Assembly: GCF_003610895.1 (NCBI RefSeq)
Contig: NZ_MCAS01000007.1
Location: forward strand, 1 to 64,000
Source of the DNA: Paraburkholderia fungorum
Lineage (GTDB): Bacteria > Pseudomonadota > Gammaproteobacteria > Burkholderiales > Burkholderiaceae
DNA length: 64,000 nt
Direction of reading: 5' to 3'
Shown: in pieces, positions 1 through 8,394 of the stretch
Numbering within the stretch: the first letter of the stretch is position 1
Layout: each line of letters opens with the position of its first letter
Made by a program: the position numbers and the translations under genes
Notes under the pieces: model-generated
What the model saw: the letters and a program-made list of their open reading frames with translations, nothing else
The model's database searches: none
Told to the model about the DNA's origin: nothing

Positions 1-48
1 CAGTAATGCGTTAAGCTAACTGATACTAATTGCCCGTAAGGCTTGATC
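1..48 (+). rRNA. 23S ribosomal RNA, 3' end (partial)
   Basis: The first bases match the 3' terminus of betaproteobacterial 23S rRNA (GCTAACTGATACTAATTG, then CCCGTAAGGCTTGATCC). The rest of the gene lies outside the window. The exact last base is uncertain by several nucleotides. The 5S gene follows about 215 bases later in the same direction, as in a normal rrn operon. Confidence 0.9.
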
Positions 49-262
49 CTATAACAGGTGTGTTTCGTGTCGGTCATGGTTAATGCTTCAGCATTTACCA
101 GGACCCCACCCCCGAAGGGGGCAAGACATGACGCACGGTTGAGAGATCAGTGTTGTGCCAGAAACAACACAACCCCCGAATCTCCCTCTGGTGAGCATCA
201 CCAGAAACTACTTCTTCCAGATTGGTTGTGCTGTCCCCCAAAGACAGCACGACAACAAGTCA

Positions 263-379
263 TGCCTGATGACCATAGCGAGTCGGTCCCACCCCTTCCC
301 ATCCCGAACAGGACCGTGAAACGACTCCACGCCGATGATAGTGCGGATTCCCGTGTGAAAGTAGGTAATCGTCAGGCTC
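263..379 (+). rRNA. rrf: 5S ribosomal RNA
   Basis: A 117-base stretch starts TGCCTGATGACCATAGCG and ends GGTAATCGTCAGGC plus TC. The two ends pair (TGCCTGA with TCAGGC), forming helix I. The interior carries the conserved CCCATCCCGAACAG loop of bacterial 5S. It sits downstream of the 23S end and immediately before a strong terminator, so it is the last gene of the rRNA operon. No tRNA is visible in the 23S-5S spacer. Confidence 0.96.
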
Positions 380-390
380 CCTAGCAGCAC

Positions 391-423
391 CAGAAACCCC
401 ACCCCGAAAAGGTGGGGTTTCTG
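391..423 (+). terminator. rRNA operon terminator hairpin
   Basis: CAGAAACCCCACC at 391-403 is the exact reverse complement of GGTGGGGTTTCTG at 411-423, with the 7-base loop CCGAAAA. It lies 12 bases past the 5S gene. The arms themselves supply the T-rich segment (GTTTCTG). This is the expected position for the rrn terminator. Confidence 0.9.
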
Positions 424-623
424 CGTTTACGGCGGCGAAAACAGCACAGGACTTTGCCATCGTGCGATCGCACAGGACTCTCGACTCTCGTAAATCCCCG
501 TCAGCTCAGCACCAGCCCGGACTCCCTCGATCCGGCGCATGCATGCCCGCTGCAGACGCCGCAAGGCAGAACGCCTTCGCGTAACCCTTCAACTCCTGCC
601 GGCTCTTCGACCAAGCCTGCCAA
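424..623. other. intergenic spacer, nothing recognised
   Basis: About 200 bases lie between the rRNA terminator and the 3' end of the next, convergent gene. I see no supported gene, RNA or repeat in it. Confidence 0.5.
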
Positions 624-1088
624 CTAAGCCCGCTTTCTCACCGGCGCCTGATACGACACACCTGCGGTAAACCGGTCGAGTCGTTCGCTGGCGTCGGTGA
701 TCGCCCAAAGGGGCGCGCTGTGTAGTTGCCGATCGTAATTCGTCGCGATTTCGGAGAAAAGCGCAAAACCTCCGCTGTCCAGTTTCCAAGTGCCGGTTTC
801 ACGGCCGATATCGAAAACCGCCGACACCGCGCGCTCCGCCGCACCGAGTTGCTCGCCGGTCATCGAACCGAAGCCGGATTCAGCCAGAAAACCCGTCAAC
901 AGCATGGTCTGTGTGAGCGTTTGTGCATCGCTCGTGCCGCCGGTTCCGCGGCGCAAGGCGTCAAGCGCCAGATGTACGCGCAAGGCAAGGTCGTCGGCGA
1001 TCTTCCGGGTAATCGGCAGCAGCGTGGCTTTGTCATGCCGGGCGCGTGCAGCGCCGGTGTTGCGGGAAAACGGAATAGGTTGTGCCAT
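624..1088 (-). CDS. conserved hypothetical protein, 154 aa
   Basis: Small soluble protein of 154 residues with no signal peptide or membrane segment. The N-terminal 20 residues are basic and disordered-looking; the middle (about 30-110) is predicted to be mostly helical, with heptad-like alternation. I do not recognise a catalytic motif or a convincing helix-turn-helix. Proteins of this kind are sometimes labelled Fis-family regulator in Burkholderia annotations, but I see no Fis-type DNA-binding end here and do not adopt the name. It stands alone, convergent with the rRNA operon, and is followed by about 200 bases without a gene before the GntR regulator. The ATG at 1088 has only a weak GGA upstream, so the start is provisional. 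Confidence 0.6.
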   Translation of the reverse strand: MAQPIPFSRNTGAARARHDKATLLPITRKIADDLALRVHLALDALRRGTGGTSDAQTLTQTMLLTGFLAESGFGSMTGEQLGAAERAVSAVFDIGRETGTWKLDSGGFALFSEIATNYDRQLHSAPLWAITDASERLDRFTAGVSYQAPVRKRA

Positions 1089-1285
1089 GACGGTCCAGTG
1101 TTATGCCTGTGCAGATGCAATAACGGCGCGGGCCGTAAAAGGTTGAGCCCTCACGTGGCTACGGCGACACAATTGCCCGCCTTGAGCAACGGGATAGCTG
1201 CGTACAAGCTAATCGCACTCGGCCAACCGGCACGTTCGTGCTTTCATTTTGCTTTGGCTGATTCTTTCAGTCTCCCCCGTCGACG

Positions 1286-2131
1286 TCACTCCTGATCTGC
1301 CTCATCAGCCGGCGCTACGCTGCGCGCCCTTACGCGCCGGCGAATCTCCGAATCGAGAATCAGCCGCCCGCGCAGCTTGCCCTTCATCCGTTTCACATAG
1401 CGCGGCGCTTCTGTCATGTGAACGACCATCAACTCGCGCACCTTCTCCACATCGCGTTCGCGCGCCGCTTTCGTGATTGCTTTGTGGATCTTCACGTTGG
1501 CCTGACCGAAACGCTCGTGTTCTGCTTGCGGCGTATCGTTACGAAACTCGATCAGCTGCCGGATCATTTCGTTGATCAATTCGCAACTGAAGCGCAGGAA
1601 CGGATTCGGATTCGCCGCTGCGAGGATGTCATGAAAATTGACGTCTTCCTGACGTTGCCGCACGATGTCCTGCCCGCCATGCGACGATGCCGGTCGATCG
1701 CAGCACGCAATGCTCGCTTCGAGCGCCTCGAAATCCTGCTCTGTCAGATGCGGCACGGCACCCGCGGCCAACTCCGGCTCCAGTAATTTACGCACGGTGT
1801 AAATATCGTCGATCGATACGTCCTTGAAGAACAGGTAGTTCTGCAAGAGCTGCAACGTGCGATCGAGCGGCACTTCGACCACCATGCCGCCGCCGCTCGG
1901 ACCCGTGGTCACCTTGATGAGACCCTGTACCTCGAGCGACTTCAGCGCCTCGCGGATCGTGCTTTTGCTTACTGAAAAGAGCTGCTGCAGTTCCACCTCG
2001 CGCGGCAGGCGGTCGCCCGGTTTCAGATCCTTCTCCGTGATGAGTCGCTTGATCTCCTCGGCGACCAGATCGCCGCGCTTTTGCTGCTTGATCTCAATCG
2101 CGGCGCCAGCCTTGGCGCGGTCCATGGTCAT
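1286..2131 (-). CDS. GntR-family transcriptional regulator, FadR/FCD type
   Basis: A 281-residue regulator. Residues about 20-90 form the winged helix-turn-helix of GntR proteins (PGDRLPREVELQQLF, then SKSTIREALKSLEVQGLI). The C-terminal two thirds is helical and fits an FCD ligand-binding domain, usually a metal-assisted carboxylate sensor. The frame is open further upstream, but ATG at 2131 is preceded by GGAG with 8-base spacing, so I place the start there. It is transcribed away from a Liv-type transporter operon whose promoter carries a perfect 20-bp palindrome at 2274-2293; repression of that operon, and perhaps autoregulation, is inferred. The basic C-terminal tail (about 25 residues) is unusual for the family. 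Confidence 0.88.
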   Translation of the reverse strand: MTMDRAKAGAAIEIKQQKRGDLVAEEIKRLITEKDLKPGDRLPREVELQQLFSVSKSTIREALKSLEVQGLIKVTTGPSGGGMVVEVPLDRTLQLLQNYLFFKDVSIDDIYTVRKLLEPELAAGAVPHLTEQDFEALEASIACCDRPASSHGGQDIVRQRQEDVNFHDILAAANPNPFLRFSCELINEMIRQLIEFRNDTPQAEHERFGQANVKIHKAITKAARERDVEKVRELMVVHMTEAPRYVKRMKGKLRGRLILDSEIRRRVRARSVAPADEADQE

Positions 2132-2234
2132 CTTCGTTACTCCCAGTTTCGTCCTGTGCGCGCTTTCTTCGACCAGCCACCGAGCCCGTCGTGACACGGA
2201 AAGCCGTATCGCTGCCGCCAGGAATTTTGCCTTA

Positions 2235-2263
2235 TTGACACTCGAATTTATTGTACCTACGAT
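2235..2263 (+). promoter_or_regulatory. sigma-70 promoter for the Liv-type transporter operon
   Basis: TTGACA at 2235-2240 and TACGAT at 2258-2263 are separated by 17 bases, a near-consensus housekeeping promoter pointing at the substrate-binding protein gene. The predicted start of transcription is near 2270, just before the palindrome at 2274-2293. Confidence 0.7.
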
Positions 2264-2273
2264 CGAGTCCAAC

Positions 2274-2293
2274 CTATTTATCATGATAAATAG
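2274..2293. promoter_or_regulatory. perfect 20-bp palindromic operator candidate
   Basis: CTATTTATCATGATAAATAG is identical to its own reverse complement. It is centred about 14 bases downstream of the predicted transcription start of the transporter operon, a classical repressor position, and lies 142 bases upstream of the divergent GntR gene. It is strikingly AT-rich for this genome. Assignment to the neighbouring GntR protein is inference. Confidence 0.7.
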
Positions 2294-2409
2294 AATAAAG
2301 CTGGCGTGATGAAAAACTTCCCAGTGGCCAGCAAGCTTTCGTAGTCGTTCGCGCAGTCTTTCAGTTTCGCAGTCGGTCAGTGCTTGTCTCTTTCCTAAGG
2401 AGCGTCATT

Positions 2410-3618
2410 TTGAATCGCCGAAATATGTTGAAGCTGGCCGCGTTGTCGGCCGTTCCGGGAACGTTGGGCTCACTGGTCGCGCGTACTGCGTTCGCGCAGG
2501 CCGGGGCTTTGCAGTTCGCATGCCCGGTGCCGATGTCGGGCCCATTCGCCGCGAACGGCAAGTACGCCGACCTCGGCATGAAGCTCGCGATCGAACAGTA
2601 CGGCAAGGTACTCGGCCAGCCGCTTGCTTATACGGTGCTCGATACCGAAGGCAAGCCCGCGACAGCGGTGCGTCGCGTGCAGGAAATCGCACAGCAGAAG
2701 AATGCGCGCTTCTTCGCCGGCGGTATTTTGTCCTCCGAAGCTTTGGCGATGGGCAAAGAAGTGCAGAAGGCCGGCGGTATTTTCATCACCACGGCAGGCG
2801 CGGATGAAATCACGGGCAAGGATTGCAACGACGCGACCTTCCGCTGGTCGGTGCCGACCTACGGTGCGATCGAACAGACCGTGCGTCCGCTGATCCAGGT
2901 GATGCCCAAAGCAAAGCGCTGGTACACCATCACGCCGCAATACGTATTCGGCGACGGTTTGCTATCGGCGGCAAAGGCGATCTTCAAGGAAAAGGGTATC
3001 GAGCATGTTGGCAATAGCTACCACTCGCTCAACGAAAAGGAATTCAGCGGTTATCTGACGAACGCCGTCGCCGCGAAGCCTGATGTTCTGCTGATTCTCA
3101 ACTTCGGGTCGCAGTCGTCCGATACCTTGCGCCAGGCGGTGAGCTTCGGCATGAAGAACAATTGCACGATTCTGCTTGCCTGGGCTTCTGGTCTGGAGCA
3201 ATTCGAATCGCTCGGTGCGGACCTGTGCGAAGGTGTTTACTTCGGCGCGCAGTATTGGCATGGCATCGACTCGCCGCTCAATCGCGATCTCGTCAAACGT
3301 AGCAATGCGGCGTTCAAGGCCAATCCCAACTACAGCCTCGCGGGTTCTTATATCTGCACAAAGATTCTGCTCGACGGCATCGTGAAAGCGGGCACGGTCG
3401 ACCCGAAGAAGGTGGTGGCGACGCTCGAGGGTATGAAGTACGACGGCTTGACCGGTCCGGAAGAAATCCGCAAAGGCGACCATCAGGTACTGAAGAACTA
3501 CTATCTGTTGAAGGGCAAGGCGAAGAACAAGATGAAAAACGCCGACGACTACGCCGATATCGTGAGTTCCGGCCAGTCGTTCCTGCCGCTCGAACAGACC
3601 GGCTGCAAGATGGCCTGA
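2410..3618 (+). CDS. ABC transporter substrate-binding protein, branched-chain amino acid/amide (HAAT) type, Tat signal
   Basis: Periplasmic type I binding protein of 402 residues. I choose TTG at 2410 because AAGGAG stands 7 bases upstream. This start gives NRRNMLKLAALSAVPG, a twin-arginine signal (RR followed by hydrophobic stretch, cleavage after TAFAQA), so the protein is probably exported folded. The mature part has the LivJ/UrtA-like start (FACPVPMSGPFAANGKYADLGMKLA) and the mid-domain region of the Peripla_BP_6 fold. It is the first gene of an operon with two permeases, two ATPases and two hydrolases. The hydrolases suggest an amide, ureide or peptide-like ligand rather than plain leucine. 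Confidence 0.88.
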   Translation: MNRRNMLKLAALSAVPGTLGSLVARTAFAQAGALQFACPVPMSGPFAANGKYADLGMKLAIEQYGKVLGQPLAYTVLDTEGKPATAVRRVQEIAQQKNARFFAGGILSSEALAMGKEVQKAGGIFITTAGADEITGKDCNDATFRWSVPTYGAIEQTVRPLIQVMPKAKRWYTITPQYVFGDGLLSAAKAIFKEKGIEHVGNSYHSLNEKEFSGYLTNAVAAKPDVLLILNFGSQSSDTLRQAVSFGMKNNCTILLAWASGLEQFESLGADLCEGVYFGAQYWHGIDSPLNRDLVKRSNAAFKANPNYSLAGSYICTKILLDGIVKAGTVDPKKVVATLEGMKYDGLTGPEEIRKGDHQVLKNYYLLKGKAKNKMKNADDYADIVSSGQSFLPLEQTGCKMA

Positions 3619-3690
3619 TGCATCCGTGCCGTATGCAACGCGGCACGCTCATTAGCGAAACCCCATCGCTACATCCTTTAGACGGACGCC

Positions 3691-4551
3691 ATGAACGTTT
3701 ATCTCCTGCAGATCGTCAACGGCATCGGAGTGGGGATGCTGTATTTCCTGCTCGCGGTCGGCTTGTCGATCGTGTTCGGCCTGCTGCGGTTTGTGAATTT
3801 CGCGCACGGCGCGTTCTATCTGCTCGGTGCGTATTTCTGCTACCAGGCCATGCAGTGGTCGATGAATTTCTGGACCGCGCTTGTCGTCGTGCCGATCGTT
3901 GTCGGCGCGCTTGCGTGGGTCGTCGAAAAGCTGATCTTGCGGTACGTCTACGCGCAACAGCACGAGTTTCATATTCTCGTGACGGTCGGCCTTGCTCTCG
4001 TCGTGCAGGAATGCGCGATCCTGATCTGGGGCCCGATTGGCGACAACGTGCCGGTTCCCGACATGCTGAATGGCGTGGTGATCTGGGGCAGTTTCGTGTA
4101 TCCGAAGTACCGCCTGTTCGTGATCGGATTCACAGCGGCGCTGGCCGTGCTGTTGTGGTGGGTGCTGGAAGGCACGCGGCTCGGCAGTGCGGTGCGTGCC
4201 GGCAGCGAATCGACCGAGATGGTGTCGCTGCTTGGCATCAACGTGACACGCGTCTTCAGTCTGGTGTTTGCGCTGGGTGCCGCTACCGCCGCATTGGCGG
4301 GTGTGCTCGCCGCGCCGATTCGTGGCGTCGATCCGTTCATGGGCATTGAAGCGCTTAGCGTCGCATTCGTCGTGGTCGTGGTCGGCGGCATGGGCAATTT
4401 TCTCGGCGCGCTGGTCGGCGGGCTGTTGGTCGGCATCGTGCAGAGCGTGATGAGTACGCTGTGGCCGGAGGGCGCGCGGTTGATGATCTATGTCGCGATG
4501 GCCGCGGTGCTGTTGCTACGGCCGAATGGCCTGCTGGGGAGAGCGGCATGA
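3691..4551 (+). CDS. branched-chain amino acid-type ABC permease, LivH family
   Basis: Membrane protein of 286 residues with about eight hydrophobic segments, the usual LivH length. Family signatures visible include GLLRFVNFAHGAFYLLGAY near residue 32 and the EAA-like loop RAGSESTEMVSLLGINVTRV near 170. The C-terminal GGMGNFLGALVGGLLVGI is the conserved permease ending. It starts 72 bases after the binding protein and overlaps the next permease by ATGA. It forms the inner-membrane channel with the LivM partner. Confidence 0.92.
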   Translation: MNVYLLQIVNGIGVGMLYFLLAVGLSIVFGLLRFVNFAHGAFYLLGAYFCYQAMQWSMNFWTALVVVPIVVGALAWVVEKLILRYVYAQQHEFHILVTVGLALVVQECAILIWGPIGDNVPVPDMLNGVVIWGSFVYPKYRLFVIGFTAALAVLLWWVLEGTRLGSAVRAGSESTEMVSLLGINVTRVFSLVFALGAATAALAGVLAAPIRGVDPFMGIEALSVAFVVVVVGGMGNFLGALVGGLLVGIVQSVMSTLWPEGARLMIYVAMAAVLLLRPNGLLGRAA

Positions 4552-5618
4552 TCGAACCGTCAAAGCCTATCGTGCAAGACGCGTCTCCCCGGGCGGTTCA
4601 ACCCAGCCTGAAGCGCGCGTTGCATCGCTATCGCTTCCTCCTGCTTGCGTTGCTGGTTGTGTGCGTGCTGCCCCTCACGCTGCGCTCCGGGTCGCTTGCC
4701 ACGGAAGTGCTGGTGTTCGCGCTCGCCGCACTCGGCTGTAATCTGCTGCTCGGTCATACCGGCTTGCTCTCGTTCGGGCAGGGCATCTTCTTTGGACTCG
4801 GCAGCTATTGCGCGGGCCTTGTCCTTACCCGGACGGCAATGCCGATACCCGTGGCGCTGCTCGCCGCGATCGTGATCGGCGCGGCTGCCGCTGCACTGGT
4901 CGGCTGGTTTTCGATTCGTCAGCGCGGCACGTACTTCGTCATGTTGACGCTCGCATTCGGGCAACTCTTCTACTTCCTCGCCTACACCACGCCCGATCTG
5001 ACCGGCGGCGACAATGGCCTGCTCGACATCCCGCGCCCGGCGCTCGGGCTGTTCGGCAAAGAACTCGTGCCGTTGACCTCGCCGTGGCAGTACTACGGTT
5101 TCGTCGCTGTGCTGTTCCTCGTGGTGTTCTGGCTGCTGATGCGTGTCTCGCATTCGGTATTCGGACGCACGTTGCTGGCGATCCGCGACAACGAAGCGCG
5201 CGCGGCCGCGGTCGGCTACGACGTCAAGCGCTTCAAGCTCATGGCGTTCGTGATCTCCGGCGCTGTGACAGGCCTCGCAGGCGCGTTGCATGCACTGATG
5301 ACCGGCATCGCGCCACTGTCCAACATCGATTACCACACGAGCGAGATGATCCTTGTGATGACGGTCATCGGCGGCACAGGCAACCTGTTCGCGTCGGTGC
5401 TGGGCGCGGCGTTCTATGTGCTGTTCGCCGATTGGCTTTCCACGCTATGGCCACGCTGGCTGCTGCTGCTCGGCATCGTGCTGATCGCTGTTAGCCTTTT
5501 CATGCAACGCGGCCTATGGGGTTTGGGCGAACGAATCTGGCAGGCATTGCGGCGCAATCCATCCGGCGATGATGCTGACGACGATACCGGCAACCACGCA
5601 GCCAGGGAGCACGTATGA
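4548..5618 (+). CDS. branched-chain amino acid-type ABC permease, LivM family
   Basis: Second channel subunit, 356 residues with around ten hydrophobic segments. Recognisable LivM elements are ALGCNLLLGHTGLLSFGQG (about residues 62-80), the cytoplasmic loop IRDNEARAAAVGYDVKRFKL and IGGTGNLFASVLGAAFYVLF near the end. ATG at 4548 overlaps the LivH stop (ATGA), implying translational coupling; the upstream extension of the frame lies inside livH and is discounted. The acidic C-terminal tail (DDADDD) is hydrophilic and follows the last membrane segment. Confidence 0.92.
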   Translation: MIEPSKPIVQDASPRAVQPSLKRALHRYRFLLLALLVVCVLPLTLRSGSLATEVLVFALAALGCNLLLGHTGLLSFGQGIFFGLGSYCAGLVLTRTAMPIPVALLAAIVIGAAAAALVGWFSIRQRGTYFVMLTLAFGQLFYFLAYTTPDLTGGDNGLLDIPRPALGLFGKELVPLTSPWQYYGFVAVLFLVVFWLLMRVSHSVFGRTLLAIRDNEARAAAVGYDVKRFKLMAFVISGAVTGLAGALHALMTGIAPLSNIDYHTSEMILVMTVIGGTGNLFASVLGAAFYVLFADWLSTLWPRWLLLLGIVLIAVSLFMQRGLWGLGERIWQALRRNPSGDDADDDTGNHAAREHV

Positions 5619-6382
5619 GCGAAGCGATTCTGCAAGCGAGCGGCGTGGTGAAGCGGTACGGCAAATTCACGGCGCTCTCCGAAGTCAACTTGCGCGTCAT
5701 GCCGCGTACGGTGCATTCGGTGATCGGTCCAAATGGCGCGGGCAAGACAACGCTGTTCCACGTGTTGACGGGCACCTTGCCCATCACCGAAGGGAAAATC
5801 GTCTTCGACGGTCATGACGTGACGCACGAACCCGACCATAAGCGCGTGCGCCGCGGTGTCGCGCGTTCGTTTCAGGTGACGAGCCTGTTCGCCAATCTGA
5901 GCGTGCGCGAAAATTTGCGGCTCGCCGCGCAGGGTGTCGACGCGGTCCGTGCGTTGAACGCCTGGACGCCGCCGCATGGCGCGCTCACCCATGCGGACAC
6001 GGTTGACAGTGTGCTTGAACGCCTCGCGTTACAGCGCTTTAGCGAGGCGCTTGCGGGCGCGCTGTCGCACGGTCAGCAACGGCGGCTCGAAGTCGGCATG
6101 GCGCTCGCCGCGCGGCCCAAGGCGATCTTTCTGGATGAGCCGACTTCCGGCATGGGCATCGACGATCTCGACGACATGAAGCAGCTGATTCGCGGCCTGC
6201 GCGATGATTACACCGTCGTGCTGATCGAGCACAACATGGGCATCGTGATGGACATCTCCGATACGATCACCGTCATGCAGCAAGGGCGCGTGCTGGTGGA
6301 AGGGCGCCCGGACGATATTCGCGGCGACGAGCGCGTACGCAGCGCCTATCTGGGCAACATGATCACAGGAGGCCGCGCATGA
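5615..6382 (+). CDS. ABC transporter ATP-binding protein, LivG family
   Basis: ATPase of 255 residues. Walker A is GPNGAGKTT (about residues 39-47). The signature motif is replaced by the degenerate LSHGQQRRLEVGMAL typical of LivG/UrtD. Walker B is KAIFLDEPTSGMG, and the switch histidine is in VVLIEHNMG. It overlaps the upstream permease and downstream LivF genes by ATGA, so the five transporter genes are tightly coupled. It powers import jointly with LivF. Confidence 0.92.
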   Translation: MSEAILQASGVVKRYGKFTALSEVNLRVMPRTVHSVIGPNGAGKTTLFHVLTGTLPITEGKIVFDGHDVTHEPDHKRVRRGVARSFQVTSLFANLSVRENLRLAAQGVDAVRALNAWTPPHGALTHADTVDSVLERLALQRFSEALAGALSHGQQRRLEVGMALAARPKAIFLDEPTSGMGIDDLDDMKQLIRGLRDDYTVVLIEHNMGIVMDISDTITVMQQGRVLVEGRPDDIRGDERVRSAYLGNMITGGRA

Positions 6383-7080
6383 TTCTCGACGTGCAGCAGA
6401 TTCACGGTTTCTACGGTAAGAGCCATATCCTGCAAGGGGTATCGCTGCAAATCGACGAAGGCGAGACTGTCACGCTGTTAGGCCGCAACGGCGCAGGCAA
6501 GTCGACCACGCTCAAGGCTATTGCCGGTGTGGTTACGCCACAGCGCGGTACGCTGACGTTCAACGGCGTTGCCATCAACGGCATGCCGCCGCACAAGATC
6601 GCTTCCCGCGGTGTGTGCTTCGTACCCGAACATCGCGGTGTGTTTCGTCTGCTGACTGTCGAAGAAAATCTGCGGCTCGGTGCGCGCAAGGATTCGCCGT
6701 GGCAACTCGACGATATTTACCGCATTTTCCCGCGCCTGAAAGAGCGGCGTACGAACGGTGGTGCGCAACTCTCCGGCGGCGAACAGCAGATGCTCGCGAT
6801 CGGCCGCGCGCTGATGAATCATCCGCGCCTGTTGATGCTCGACGAGCCGGTTGAGGGCCTCGCTCCGGTGATCGTGGAAGAGATCGTCGCACAGCTGAAG
6901 TTGATCCGTGAAGCGGGCGTCGCGATTCTGCTGGTCGAGCAGAACCTGGAAGTCTGCACACAACTCGCGGATCGCCACTACATCATTGAACAGGGCGTGA
7001 TCGTCTACGAAGGCAGCAACGCTTCGTTCGCCGCCGACGATTCGATCAAGGACCGTTATCTGGGCGTCGGCGTCGTCTGA
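6379..7080 (+). CDS. ABC transporter ATP-binding protein, LivF family
   Basis: ATPase of 233 residues, the standard LivF size. Walker A is GRNGAGKST (about residues 35-43), the signature is LSGGEQQMLAIGRAL, Walker B is RLLMLDEPVEGL, and the switch region is ILLVEQNLEV. It contains the FVPEHRGVFRLLTVEENL segment characteristic of LivF. Overlap with livG by ATGA and a 33-base gap to the following hydrolase indicate one transcript running into the catabolic genes. Confidence 0.93.
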   Translation: MILDVQQIHGFYGKSHILQGVSLQIDEGETVTLLGRNGAGKSTTLKAIAGVVTPQRGTLTFNGVAINGMPPHKIASRGVCFVPEHRGVFRLLTVEENLRLGARKDSPWQLDDIYRIFPRLKERRTNGGAQLSGGEQQMLAIGRALMNHPRLLMLDEPVEGLAPVIVEEIVAQLKLIREAGVAILLVEQNLEVCTQLADRHYIIEQGVIVYEGSNASFAADDSIKDRYLGVGVV

Positions 7081-7113
7081 CGCGCACGCTGTCTTTACTA
7101 TGAGGAAGCATCG

Positions 7114-8394
7114 ATGCAGGTTCATGAATCAACAACCGTCGGAACGCTCGCCGATCTGCGTGTCGACGGTGCGCGGCTCTGGGACAGTCTCATGCAACTC
7201 GCACAAATCGGCGCGACGGATAAAGGCGGTGTGTGCCGGCTCGCGTTGACCGAGCTGGATCGCAAGGCGCGCGACCTCTTTATCGTGTGGGCTAAGGAGA
7301 TTGGCTGCAGCGTGAGGATCGACGCGATCGGCAATATCTTCGCGCGCCGCGCGGGTGTGAACGACACGCTGCCGCCGGTGATGACCGGCAGCCACATCGA
7401 TACGCAGCCCACGGGTGGCAAGTTCGACGGCAATTACGGCGTGCTGGCCGGTCTCGAAGTACTACGCACGCTGGCTGACGCCAACGTTCGCACGCTTGCG
7501 CCGCTGGAGGTTGCCGTATGGACCAATGAAGAGGGTTCGCGTTTTGTGCCGGTGATGATGGGCTCAGGCGTGTTCGCCGGTGCGTTCACGTTGGAGCATG
7601 CGCTCGAACAACGCGATCGCGAGGGTATTTCGGTGCGCGATGCACTCGCTTCTATCGGCTATGCAGGCGAAAACGGCAAGCCTCATGCGGTCGGTGCGTA
7701 TTTCGAAGCCCATATCGAACAGGGGCCCGTGCTGGAGGCGCATGACACGACGATCGGCGTGGTACAGGGCGCGTTGGGTCAACGCTGGTACGACGTGACG
7801 GTGCACGGCATGGAAGCGCACGCGGGTCCTACGCCGATGGCCTTGCGCCGTGACGCGCTGCTCGTCGCGGCGGATCTGATTCACGCGGTGAATCGCATTG
7901 CCCTCGACCACGCACCGCATGGACGCGGAACGGTCGGCTGGCTCGACGTGCATCCGAATTCACGCAACGTGATTCCTGGCCGCGTGACCCTGACGGTCGA
8001 CCTGCGGGCTGCCGACGACGCCTCGCTCACCGCGATGGATGCGGCACTACTAGCGGTTTGCGCGGCCGCGGGTGAGAAGGCAGGTATCACCGTCGATGTT
8101 GAACAGGTGGTGTATTTTCCGCCGCAACCGTTCGCGGCGGAGCTGGTTGGCGCGGTTCAGCGGGGCGCGGACGCTCTCGGTTTTTCGTCGATGGACGTGA
8201 TCAGCGGCGCGGGCCATGACGCCGTTTATCTCGCGCGCGTGGCGCCGGCGGCCATGATCTTTGTGCCGTGCAAGGACGGCATCAGCCACAACGAAATCGA
8301 GGACGCACGCGCGGATCACCTGGAAGCGGGCTGCAACGTCCTGTTGCAGGCCATGCTGAACGTCGCACAAACGGCGGGGAGCGCGGAAGCATGA
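7114..8394 (+). CDS. Zn-dependent amidohydrolase, M20 family (N-carbamoyl-amino acid hydrolase / allantoate amidohydrolase / ureidopropionase type)
   Basis: Cytoplasmic metalloenzyme of 426 residues that should hydrolyse the C-N bond of a carbamoyl, ureido or amide substrate. The dinuclear metal ligands of the HyuC/AllC/Pyd3-like group are all present: H94 (GSHIDT), D105 (GGKFDGNYG), E139-E140 (NEEGSRF), H200 (FEAHIEQGP) and H392 (GISHNE). The dimerisation domain sits between about 215 and 325. GAGG is upstream of ATG at 7114. Position directly after a Liv-type transporter and before an MlrC-like enzyme suggests that the imported compound is its substrate. The exact substrate cannot be read from sequence. 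Confidence 0.9.
   Translation: MQVHESTTVGTLADLRVDGARLWDSLMQLAQIGATDKGGVCRLALTELDRKARDLFIVWAKEIGCSVRIDAIGNIFARRAGVNDTLPPVMTGSHIDTQPTGGKFDGNYGVLAGLEVLRTLADANVRTLAPLEVAVWTNEEGSRFVPVMMGSGVFAGAFTLEHALEQRDREGISVRDALASIGYAGENGKPHAVGAYFEAHIEQGPVLEAHDTTIGVVQGALGQRWYDVTVHGMEAHAGPTPMALRRDALLVAADLIHAVNRIALDHAPHGRGTVGWLDVHPNSRNVIPGRVTLTVDLRAADDASLTAMDAALLAVCAAAGEKAGITVDVEQVVYFPPQPFAAELVGAVQRGADALGFSSMDVISGAGHDAVYLARVAPAAMIFVPCKDGISHNEIEDARADHLEAGCNVLLQAMLNVAQTAGSAEA

Noticed and set aside
58..384. Open frame of about 108 codons across the 23S-5S spacer and 5S gene
   Set aside because: It overlaps the 5S rRNA gene and has no coding features.
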